Assembly: GCF_000472445.1 (NCBI RefSeq)
Contig: NZ_AXAJ01000002.1
Span: 186,001 to 250,000 of the forward strand
Length of the DNA: 64,000 nucleotides
Origin: Burkholderia sp. WSM2230
Lineage (GTDB): Bacteria; Pseudomonadota; Gammaproteobacteria; Burkholderiales; Burkholderiaceae
Direction: 5' to 3'
A program made the translations under genes and the position numbers. Under the pieces are notes generated by a model. It saw only the letters and a program-made list of their open reading frames with translations, had not been told where the DNA came from and made no database searches. Shown piece after piece: positions 16,068 to 23,291 of this stretch. How positions within the stretch are numbered: the stretch's first letter is position 1; every line of letters begins with the position of its first letter.

Positions 16068-17921
16068 ATGCAACTTAGCTCGTCCTCCCGGTCCGCCGCG
16101 CCGCGCATCGAGGAGTTGATTGCCCGGCGCGAGCTGTCCGCCGTTTTCCAGCCCATCGTCGACTTCGACGGCGGCGCGATTCTCGGCTACGAAGGTCTGA
16201 TCCGCGGGCCCGCGGGCACATCGCTGGAGGCGCCGTTTGCGCTCTTTTCGCAGGCGCTCGCCGAAGGCTGCACGATCGAGCTCGAGCAGGCCGCCGCGCG
16301 CGCCTGCATCGAAGCGTTCGCGCGGCTCGGCTACGACGGCAAGCTGTTTCTCAACTTCAGCGCGGGTGCGCTTCGGCGTCTGGCCGACGCGCCCGAGGCC
16401 ACGCTCGCGCTGTTGCGCCAGCGCGGCGTCGACCCGCAGCGCCTCGTCATCGAGCTGACGGAGCAAAGCACGATTCTGGACGTCGGCGCCTTCCTGCCCG
16501 TTATCGCCAGCCTGCGCACGGCAGGCGCGCAGTTCGCGCTCGACGACTACGGCACCGCGAACGCCAGCATGAATCTGTGGGTGCGGCTGCAGCCGGACGT
16601 CGTGAAGATCGACCGTTTCTTCATCCACGACATCGCCTGCGACCCGCTGAAGTTCGAAGCCGTGCGCGCGATGCAGCACTTCGCGAGCGCGAGCGGCGCG
16701 CGGCTCGTCGCCGAAGGCATCGAGAACGAAGCGGACCTGATCGTCGTGCGCGACATGGGAATCGGCTGCGGGCAAGGCTTTTTCTTTGGACGCCCCAATG
16801 CGCAGCCCGCGCGCAAGGTCACCGACGACGCCCGCGACGCGCTGCGCGCCGGCCACATCGCCGTGTTTCCCGAAGCGACGCGCACGCTCGGCGGGGCGTC
16901 GCCGTCGGGCGGCATGGCGTCGGAAAAAATGCTGGTGCACGCGCCCGCGCTGCCGCGCCACGCCACCAATAACGACGTGCTCGAACTCTTCAACCGTCTG
17001 CCGGATCTGCACGCGGTGGCGGTGGTCGAGCACGACGAGCCGATCGCGCTGATCAACCGCCGCAGTTTCATGGACCGTTATGCGCTGCCGTATCACCGCG
17101 AGCTGTTCGGCAAGCGGCCGTGCCTGCTGTTTGCGAATGCGTCGCCGGTGGTAATCGAAAAATCGATGACCGTAGAGCAGATGGCCAAGCTCCTTGCAAG
17201 CGACGATCAGCGCTATCTCGCCGATGGCTTCGTCATCACCGAAAACGGCAAGTACGCGGGCCTCGGCACCGGCGAAAACCTGGTGCGCGCGGTGACCGAA
17301 GTGCGGATCGAAGCGGCGCGCTACGCGAACCCGCTTACCTTCCTGCCCGGCAACATTCCCATCAGTTCGCACATTGCGCGGCTGGTCGGCAATCACGCCG
17401 GTTTTTACGCGTGCTACGTGGACCTGAACCACTTCAAGCCCTTCAACGACCAATACGGCTACTGGCAAGGCGACGAAGTGCTGAAGTTCGCCGCCGCCGT
17501 GCTGGCCGAAGCCTGCGACCCGATGCGCGACTTTCTCGGTCACGTCGGCGGCGACGACTTCCTGATCCTGTTCCAGAGCGACGACTGGCGCGAGCGCGTG
17601 CTGCGCGCAATCCGTGTGTTCAACGAAGGCGCGCAGCGCTTCTACGCGCCGGCCGACCGTCTCGCCGGCGGCATTCACGGCGAGGACCGGCGCGGAAATC
17701 CGACCTTCTTCGGCTTCGTGACGATGGCAATCGGCTGCGTGCGTGTAGAGCCCAATTCGGCCGACGGCGCGCCGCTCTACAACAGCGAGGAAGTCGCCTC
17801 AGTCGCGGCGCTAGCGAAGCGGCGAGCGAAGCTGGAGGCGAGCGGCTTCGTGCTGATCGACGCGGAAGAAAGCGTGGCGTTGCTGCGCGGACAGCCGGAA
17901 AGAGCCATGGCCACGAGCTGA
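16068..17921 (+). CDS. EAL - CBS-pair - GGDEF protein (c-di-GMP turnover)
   Basis: A 617-residue soluble protein. The EAL phosphodiesterase domain (about residues 14-250) keeps the metal-binding Glu42 (YEGLIRG), Asn in FLNFSA, Glu in VIELTEQ, the Asp pair in FALDDYGTA, Lys in VKIDRFF, Glu in VAEGIEN and Gln in GQGFFFGRP, so it is probably active. A CBS-like segment follows (about 295-410). The GGDEF domain (about 430-600) has VGGDDFLI near residue 495 where GG(D/E)EF is usual, so cyclase activity is doubtful. No membrane helix is seen. It is a stand-alone gene; the hairpin GCCGCCG/CGGCGGC at 17926-17947 lies just after it. Confidence 0.88.
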   Translation: MQLSSSSRSAAPRIEELIARRELSAVFQPIVDFDGGAILGYEGLIRGPAGTSLEAPFALFSQALAEGCTIELEQAAARACIEAFARLGYDGKLFLNFSAGALRRLADAPEATLALLRQRGVDPQRLVIELTEQSTILDVGAFLPVIASLRTAGAQFALDDYGTANASMNLWVRLQPDVVKIDRFFIHDIACDPLKFEAVRAMQHFASASGARLVAEGIENEADLIVVRDMGIGCGQGFFFGRPNAQPARKVTDDARDALRAGHIAVFPEATRTLGGASPSGGMASEKMLVHAPALPRHATNNDVLELFNRLPDLHAVAVVEHDEPIALINRRSFMDRYALPYHRELFGKRPCLLFANASPVVIEKSMTVEQMAKLLASDDQRYLADGFVITENGKYAGLGTGENLVRAVTEVRIEAARYANPLTFLPGNIPISSHIARLVGNHAGFYACYVDLNHFKPFNDQYGYWQGDEVLKFAAAVLAEACDPMRDFLGHVGGDDFLILFQSDDWRERVLRAIRVFNEGAQRFYAPADRLAGGIHGEDRRGNPTFFGFVTMAIGCVRVEPNSADGAPLYNSEEVASVAALAKRRAKLEASGFVLIDAEESVALLRGQPERAMATS

Positions 17922-17952
17922 AAAAGCCGCCGGCAAACGTCGGCGGCAGCGC

Positions 17953-18066
17953 ATGTTTAGTTGATTTTACTAAACATCAAAAGCGCGAAAATACCGCGTA
18001 CCTACGGGTATTTACCGAAACACGCCGCGCTTTTTTCGAGCGGTTTTCGCTCGGTTTTACTATACA
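17953..18066 (+). promoter_or_regulatory. Promoter/operator region of the lacI-type operon
   Basis: Upstream of the LacI-type gene are several ordered repeats. ATGTTTAGT (17953-17961) and ACTAAACAT (17969-17977) form a perfect inverted repeat. AAATACC (17989-17995) and GGTATTT (18007-18013) form a second, and CGAGCG-GTTTT-CGCTCG (18037-18053) a third. The 11-mer TTTTACTAAAC at 17965-17975 recurs as TTTTACTATAC at 18055-18065, exactly 90 bases away, and the second copy covers the probable -10 (TATACA, 18061-18066). This suggests paired operators for autoregulation, perhaps with DNA looping. Confidence 0.5.
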
Positions 18067-18117
18067 ATCGCCGGACTCAAACACCGCGCGGTCGCCCTCG
18101 CACGGCCGCCTGCTTCG

Positions 18118-19104
18118 ATGGCGATTACCATCCGCGACGTTGCGCGCGCGGCGAGCGTGTCGATCGGCACTGTCTCGCGCGCCCTCAAGAACCAGCCCGG
18201 CCTTTCCGAGGCGACCCGCGTGCGCGTGGTCGAGGCCGCGCGCGAACTCGGCTATGACGCCGCGCAACTGCGCCCGCGCATCCGCCGCCTGACGTTTCTG
18301 CTGCACCGGCAGCACAACAACTTCGCCGTCAGCCCATTCTTCTCGCATGTGCTGCATGGCGTGGAAGACGCGTGCCGCGAGCGCGGCATCGTGCCGTCCG
18401 TGCTGACGGCCGGCCCGACCGAAGACGTGATCCAGCAGATGCGTCTGCATGCGCCCGACGCTGTCGCGATTGCCGGCTTTGTCGAGCCTGAGACGCTGAC
18501 CACGCTCGTCGCGATGCAGCGCCCGCTCGTGCTGATCGACCTGTGGGCGCCGGGCCTGCGCTCGGTGAATCTCGACAACGCCGCGGGCGCCGCGCTTGCA
18601 ATGCGGCATCTGTTCGCGCAGGGGCGCCAGCGCGTCGCGTTTATCGGCGGATCGCTTGCGCACTTCAGCATCGCGCAGCGGGCGCTCGGCTACCGGCGCG
18701 CGTTTTTCGAAGCGGGGCTGCTGTTCGATCCGTCGCTCGAAGTGACGATCGACGCAGGTCTCGACCCCGACACTGGCGCCGCCCGCGCGATGCAGCAGTT
18801 GCTCGACGGGCCCGGCCCGCGCCCCGACGCCGTGTTCGCCTACAACGACGCGGCCGCGCTCGCGGCGCTGCGCGCCTGCTTTGCGCGCGGGGTGCGCGTG
18901 CCGGAGGAAATCGCCATCATAGGCTTCGACGACATTCCCGCCGCCGCACACGCCACGCCGCCGCTGTCCACGATTTCTGTCGATAAGGAAGCGCTCGGCC
19001 GGCGCGGCGTGGAGTTGCTGCTCGAAGACGCACCCACCGAAACGGAAGTCCGCTTGCCCGTTCATCTCATTGCCCGTGCCAGTACTTTGGTGAAAACGCC
19101 ATGA
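18118..19104 (+). CDS. LacI-family transcriptional regulator
   Basis: A 328-residue LacI/PurR-type repressor. The N-terminal helix-turn-helix reads ITIRDVARAASVSIGTVSRALKNQPGLSEATRVRV (residues 3-37), followed by the hinge helix and a sugar-binding core (about 60-325) with VFAYNDAAALAALR and IIGFDDIPAAAHATPPLSTI. Its stop overlaps the start of the isomerase gene by four bases (ATGA), so it is the first gene of the operon it most likely controls. The inducer is probably the sugar used by the two downstream enzymes. The ATG at 18118 directly precedes the standard AITIRDVA start. Confidence 0.93.
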   Translation: MAITIRDVARAASVSIGTVSRALKNQPGLSEATRVRVVEAARELGYDAAQLRPRIRRLTFLLHRQHNNFAVSPFFSHVLHGVEDACRERGIVPSVLTAGPTEDVIQQMRLHAPDAVAIAGFVEPETLTTLVAMQRPLVLIDLWAPGLRSVNLDNAAGAALAMRHLFAQGRQRVAFIGGSLAHFSIAQRALGYRRAFFEAGLLFDPSLEVTIDAGLDPDTGAARAMQQLLDGPGPRPDAVFAYNDAAALAALRACFARGVRVPEEIAIIGFDDIPAAAHATPPLSTISVDKEALGRRGVELLLEDAPTETEVRLPVHLIARASTLVKTP

Positions 19105-20384
19105 CGCAATCCGCCACGTCTCACTCCGCCAACGGCGCGCCTACCGTGCCGCCCGTCGCCAGTTTTCGCAGCCGCGAGTTTCTGCTTTCGCATATCGAGG
19201 ACACGCTGCGCTTCTATGCGCCGAACGTGTTGGATCCGAGCGGCGGCTTCTTCCATTTTTTCCGCGACGACGGCTCGGTCTACGACAAAACTACGCGGCA
19301 CCTCGTGAGCAGTTGCCGCTATGTGTTCAACTACGCGATGGCGTATCGCCAGTTCGGCGACCCGAAGCACCTGGAATATGCGCGCCACGGTCTACGCTTT
19401 TTGCGTGATGCACATTGGGATGCGCAGCACGAAGGCTACGACTGGGAAATCGAATGGCGCGACGGCAAAATGCGCACGCTCGACGGCACGCGTCACTGCT
19501 ACGGCCTCGCGTTCGTGCTGCTCGCGTATTCGCATGCGGCGATGGCCGGCATCGAGGAAGCGAAGCCCATGATCGGCGCCACTTTCGAATTGATGGAGCA
19601 CCGCTTCTGGGACGCAGCCGCGGGCCTCTATGCCGACGAAGCGTCGCCCGAATGGCGAGTGAGTTCGTATCGCGGGCAGAACGCGAACATGCACACCACC
19701 GAGGCGCTGCTCGCCGCCCATGAAGCGACCGGCCACCTCGTCTATCTGGATCGCGCCGAGCGCGTGGCATCGAATATCACGCTGCGTCAGGCGAAGCTTT
19801 CGCAAGGGCTCGTGTGGGAGCACTTTCACGCGGACTGGTCGGTGGACTGGCACTACAACGAGGAAGACAGCTCGAATATCTTCCGCCCGTGGGGCTTTCA
19901 GCCCGGACATCAAACAGAATGGGCAAAGTTGCTGCTGATTCTGGAGCGCTTCCGTCCGTTGCCGTGGTTGTTGCCGCGCGCAATCGAACTGTTCGACGCC
20001 GCCATGACCCACGCGTGGGACGAAGACCATGGCGGCCTCTACTACGGCTTCGGCCCGGACGGCACCGTCTGCGATCACGACAAATACTTCTGGGTCCAGG
20101 CGGAGACCCTGGCGAGCGCCGCGCTGCTCGGCAAGCGCACCGGCAACGAACGCTTCTGGGACTGGTACGACGAGATCTGGCGCTATAGCTGGGCGCACTT
20201 CGTCGACCACAAATACGGCGCGTGGTATCGCATACTCACCTGCGACAACCGCAAGTACAGCGACGAAAAAAGCCCGGCCGGCAAGACCGACTATCACACC
20301 ATGGGCGCGTGCTACGAGGTGCTCGCGCACGCGCTGCCCGACGGCGCGACCGCCGCAGCCGTTTCCGCGGAGCACGCAAAATGA
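19101..20384 (+). CDS. AGE-family sugar epimerase/isomerase, probable D-mannose isomerase
   Basis: A 427-residue (alpha/alpha)6-barrel enzyme of the N-acylglucosamine 2-epimerase family. It has the conserved GQNANMHTTEALLAA, WHYNEED, PWGFQPGHQTEWAKLLL and KTDYHTMGACYEVL segments; the histidines in the first, third and fourth are those expected to act in aldose-ketose isomerisation. Members of this branch (YihS, mannose isomerase) convert D-mannose or lyxose to the ketose. With a PfkB kinase overlapping downstream, a mannose to fructose to fructose-6-phosphate route is the best reading. That pathway is inferred from family and context, not shown directly. Confidence 0.87.
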   Translation: MTQSATSHSANGAPTVPPVASFRSREFLLSHIEDTLRFYAPNVLDPSGGFFHFFRDDGSVYDKTTRHLVSSCRYVFNYAMAYRQFGDPKHLEYARHGLRFLRDAHWDAQHEGYDWEIEWRDGKMRTLDGTRHCYGLAFVLLAYSHAAMAGIEEAKPMIGATFELMEHRFWDAAAGLYADEASPEWRVSSYRGQNANMHTTEALLAAHEATGHLVYLDRAERVASNITLRQAKLSQGLVWEHFHADWSVDWHYNEEDSSNIFRPWGFQPGHQTEWAKLLLILERFRPLPWLLPRAIELFDAAMTHAWDEDHGGLYYGFGPDGTVCDHDKYFWVQAETLASAALLGKRTGNERFWDWYDEIWRYSWAHFVDHKYGAWYRILTCDNRKYSDEKSPAGKTDYHTMGACYEVLAHALPDGATAAAVSAEHAK

Positions 20385-21298
20385 CCACCATAAGCGCGAA
20401 CAACGAACTGCCCGTCTTCGTTTCGGCGGGCGACATACTCACCGATCTCGTGCGCACTGGCGCCTCGCAATGGCTGTCGCGTCCCGGCGGCGCCGGCTGG
20501 AACGTGGCGCGCTGCGTAGCGCGGCTCGGCCTGCCGACCGCGTGCGCGGGTTCGCTCGGCGTCGACAATTTCTCCGACGAGCTGTGGGACGCGAGCGTCG
20601 CGGCCGGCCTCGACATGCGCTTCATGCAGCGCGTCGAGCGCCCGCCTTTGCTTGCAATCGTTCATCGCACGCATCCGCCCGCTTACTTCTTCATGGGCGA
20701 AAACGGCGCGGACCTCGCCTTCGATCCGGCCCGCCTACCGGCCGGCTGGATCGAGGGCGTGAAGTGGGCGCACTTTGGCTGCATCAGCCTCGTTCGTCAG
20801 CCGCTTGGCGACACGCTTGCCGCGCTTGCCGCACAGCTGCGTTCGCGCGGCGTGAAGATCAGCTTCGATCCGAATTACCGCAACCTGATGGAGCACGGCT
20901 ACGAGCCCACGCTGCGCAAGATGGCCGCGCTCGCCGACCTGATCAAGGTATCGGACGAAGACCTGCGCCTGCTCTTCAAAACCGACGACGAAGCCAATGC
21001 ACTTGCGCAACTCCGCTCGATGAACCCGAGCGCCGCGATTCTCGTCACTCGCGGGCCCGAGACGGCACTGCTGATCGACGGCGCGATGACGGCCGAGGCG
21101 CGGCCGCCGCGCGTCGAGGTGGTGGACACCGTCGGCGCCGGCGACGCCTCGATCGGCGGTCTGCTGTTCAGCCTGATGACCGCGCCGCAGCGCGCGTGGC
21201 CGGAGCATCTTGCGTTTGCGCTGGCGGCGGGCGCGGCGGCTTGCCGGCATGCGGGCGCGCATGCACCGTCGCTGGATGAGGTCGTCGCGCTGTTGTAA
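20381..21298 (+). CDS. PfkB-family carbohydrate kinase (probable fructokinase)
   Basis: A 305-residue ribokinase-fold sugar kinase. The N-terminal signature appears as GGAGWNVARCVARLGLPTACAGSLGVDNF (GG...N..R...G), and the C-terminal one as DTVGAGDASIGGLLFSL, where the Asp of GAGD is the catalytic base. Usual family length is 300-320. The ATG overlaps the isomerase stop (ATGA at 20381-20384), so the three genes are translationally coupled. Phosphorylation of the ketose made by the isomerase is its likely role. Fructose is the probable substrate but another ketose cannot be excluded. Confidence 0.88.
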   Translation: MTTISANNELPVFVSAGDILTDLVRTGASQWLSRPGGAGWNVARCVARLGLPTACAGSLGVDNFSDELWDASVAAGLDMRFMQRVERPPLLAIVHRTHPPAYFFMGENGADLAFDPARLPAGWIEGVKWAHFGCISLVRQPLGDTLAALAAQLRSRGVKISFDPNYRNLMEHGYEPTLRKMAALADLIKVSDEDLRLLFKTDDEANALAQLRSMNPSAAILVTRGPETALLIDGAMTAEARPPRVEVVDTVGAGDASIGGLLFSLMTAPQRAWPEHLAFALAAGAAACRHAGAHAPSLDEVVALL

Positions 21299-21426
21299 CG
21301 CTGGCGTTTTAATGTGGTGTTGCTCGCGTGTGCGTGCCGCGCACGACGCGCGCCGGCCCTCCTGCCGACGCGCAATCGCCGTGCTAGCATGAAAACACCG
21401 TAACCTTTGGAATAAGGAGCGACGCC

Positions 21427-21657
21427 ATGGAGGACATCACCTACACCAAAGGCATCTACACGGCCACCGCGTCGGTAAGAGAGCTCGATCAGGACACCTG
21501 GCAAGGCGTGGTCACGCTCGCGCGCGACGAAGGCGAAGCCAGCGAGGACCAGGAAACGACCGTCTATGAAGTCGAGGCGACCTCGTCCACGCCAGGCGAG
21601 GCACTGGAAGAAGCGAAGGCGCTCGCTCATCGCATACTCGGGGAAATCGAACTGTAG
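21427..21657 (+). CDS. Small acidic protein of unknown function
   Basis: A 76-residue acidic protein with no signal peptide. The N-terminal half (YTKGIYTATASVRELDQDTWQGVVTLAR) looks like a short beta sheet and the C-terminal half (TPGEALEEAKALAHRILGEI) like an amphipathic helix. A strong AAGGAG lies at 21414-21419. I do not recognise the family. The next gene, 65 bases on, encodes a protein of similar size and layout, so the two may be related and co-expressed. Confidence 0.65.
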   Translation: MEDITYTKGIYTATASVRELDQDTWQGVVTLARDEGEASEDQETTVYEVEATSSTPGEALEEAKALAHRILGEIEL

Positions 21658-21722
21658 GCAGACTGGCGCGGCGCGCCTTGATCTCGCGCCGCGCCGCCTG
21701 AACGCAATGGTTGGAGGCGATC

Positions 21723-21968
21723 ATGGCTGAACAGCTGTTCCTCTACGGCGTGTACTCGATTCACGTCCGCCCCATCGAACTCAGCGGCGCGCGCTGGGAC
21801 GCCGAATACGAAATCCGCCACCGCGAGAAAGCGGTGAAGCCGTGGACGACCGTCGGCGGCGACGACGGTTACGGCGACGCAGTTCAAGCCATCGCCGCGG
21901 CACATCAGCAAGCGGTCGAAGACATCGAACACGGCGCGGGCATTCCGAAGCCGCGCGCCTTTCCGTAA
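21723..21968 (+). CDS. Small protein of unknown function
   Basis: An 81-residue protein with strand-rich N terminus (LFLYGVYSIHVRPIELSGARWDAEYEI) and a C-terminal helix (AVQAIAAAHQQAVEDIEHG). The frame opens at a TTG at 21711, but GGAGG at 21713-21717 marks the ATG at 21723 as the start. It resembles the preceding gene in size and overall beta-then-helix layout. No known family is recognised. Confidence 0.65.
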   Translation: MAEQLFLYGVYSIHVRPIELSGARWDAEYEIRHREKAVKPWTTVGGDDGYGDAVQAIAAAHQQAVEDIEHGAGIPKPRAFP

Positions 21969-22064
21969 AGCGCTGCCCGCAGGTCCCATCGCACGAAGCG
22001 AAGCCGCGTTCGGCCAGCAAGGCGCCGTGCTACGCTTGCGCCGTTTTCATTTGATGAGCACGCG

Positions 22065-23024
22065 ATGGCTACCGAACCGACCGAACGTTTTCCCGGTATC
22101 GGCGACGCTGAAAGTAGCGCGCCGAAACGCCGCTCGCGCGGCAGCCGCGAACTGCGTCTCGACGACCGGGTGGTCATTGCGCACGGCATGCCGATGCCGT
22201 TCTGGCAGGATCTGTATCACCGCGCGCTGACCGTTCGCTGGCCGATGTTTTTCGTCTCGCTGGCGGTGCTGTTCCTGTTGCTCAACACGACCTTCGCCAC
22301 GCTTTATATGCTCGGCGACGCGTCCATCGCCAACCAGTATCCGCCGGGTTTCGGCGGCGCGTTTTTCTTCAGCGTCGAGACGCTCGCCACGGTCGGTTAT
22401 GGCGACATGCATCCGCAAACGGTCTACGCGCATTGGATCGCGACGCTCGAAATCTTCGTCGGCATGTCGGGCATTGCGTTGGCGACCGGCCTCATTTTCG
22501 CGCGCTTCTCGCGTCCGCACGCCAAGATCATGTTCGCGCGCCACGCGGTCATCCGGCCGCTCGACGGCCACATGACGCTGATGGTGCGCGCGGCCAACGG
22601 TCGTCAGAACGTGATTGCCGAAGCGCACGCGCGGCTGCGCATTCTGCGGCGCGAAACCACAGCCGAAGGCTACACATTGCGCCGGCTTCACGACCTCACA
22701 CTCGTGCGCGATCAACATCCTGTGTTCAAGCTCGGCTGGACTCTGATGCACATAATCGACGAAGACAGTCCGCTCTTCGGCGAGACCGCTGAAACGCTGA
22801 AGGCGCGGGACACGTCTTTGCTGCTGACACTGGAAGGCGTCGACGAATCGACCTCGCAAACCATGCAGGCGCGCCATATGTGGCCGTGCGACCAGATTTA
22901 CTGGCACCACCGTTTCGTCGACATCATGAGCGAGCGGGACAGCGTGAGCCATATCGACTATGCGCACTTTCACGAGATCGTGCCGCTCGACGAGGCGCCT
23001 GTTGGCGCGGGTGCTCGTCCATAA
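22065..23024 (+). CDS. Inward-rectifier potassium channel, KirBac1.1 type
   Basis: A 319-residue inner-membrane tetrameric K+ channel. Order: cytoplasmic N terminus, slide helix (PFWQDLYHRAL, about residues 45-55), first membrane helix (about 59-80), pore helix and selectivity filter TVGYGD (residues 109-114), second membrane helix (about 122-146), then the immunoglobulin-like cytoplasmic domain (about 150-310). Segments such as QYPPGFGGAFFFSVETLATVGYG and the FARHAVIRPLDGHMTLMVRAANGRQNVIAEA region closely match the Burkholderia pseudomallei KirBac1.1 sequence as remembered. It conducts potassium and is gated by lipids and pH. It stands alone, with a weak ribosome binding site. Confidence 0.95.
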   Translation: MATEPTERFPGIGDAESSAPKRRSRGSRELRLDDRVVIAHGMPMPFWQDLYHRALTVRWPMFFVSLAVLFLLLNTTFATLYMLGDASIANQYPPGFGGAFFFSVETLATVGYGDMHPQTVYAHWIATLEIFVGMSGIALATGLIFARFSRPHAKIMFARHAVIRPLDGHMTLMVRAANGRQNVIAEAHARLRILRRETTAEGYTLRRLHDLTLVRDQHPVFKLGWTLMHIIDEDSPLFGETAETLKARDTSLLLTLEGVDESTSQTMQARHMWPCDQIYWHHRFVDIMSERDSVSHIDYAHFHEIVPLDEAPVGAGARP

Positions 23025-23291
23025 ACTGCGGCAACGGCGGGTGAGCCGCCCCGGGCACACGCTTCGCAGCAGCGTCTGCCACAGACCAGGGCATACCCGT
23101 ACGCGCCGTCGCTGTGGCATATCTATCTCAAAAGCGCGTGAAAACGCGCCGCTCTTCGCGGCCCTTCGCCTACGTACGCGCAAAGTAGAAAAAATCCACT
23201 CTGATCGGCGCTAAAAAATAGAGTCTCTTTCGCTGCGCGAGCTTCGCGGTTCCCGCCACGCGCGCGAATACAAAATTACGGAGACTCACCC

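Noticed and set aside
16059..17678. 539-codon minus-strand open frame
   Set aside because: Antisense to the EAL-GGDEF gene, with shadow-type composition.
17926..17947. Hairpin after the EAL-GGDEF gene as its terminator
   Set aside because: The stem is good, but the T-run exists only on the minus strand, where no gene ends, so it is mentioned only as a hairpin.
23134..23149. Hairpin GCGCGT-GAAA-ACGCGC as a terminator or small RNA
   Set aside because: The stem is perfect, but no T-run follows on either strand and no second element supports a transcript.
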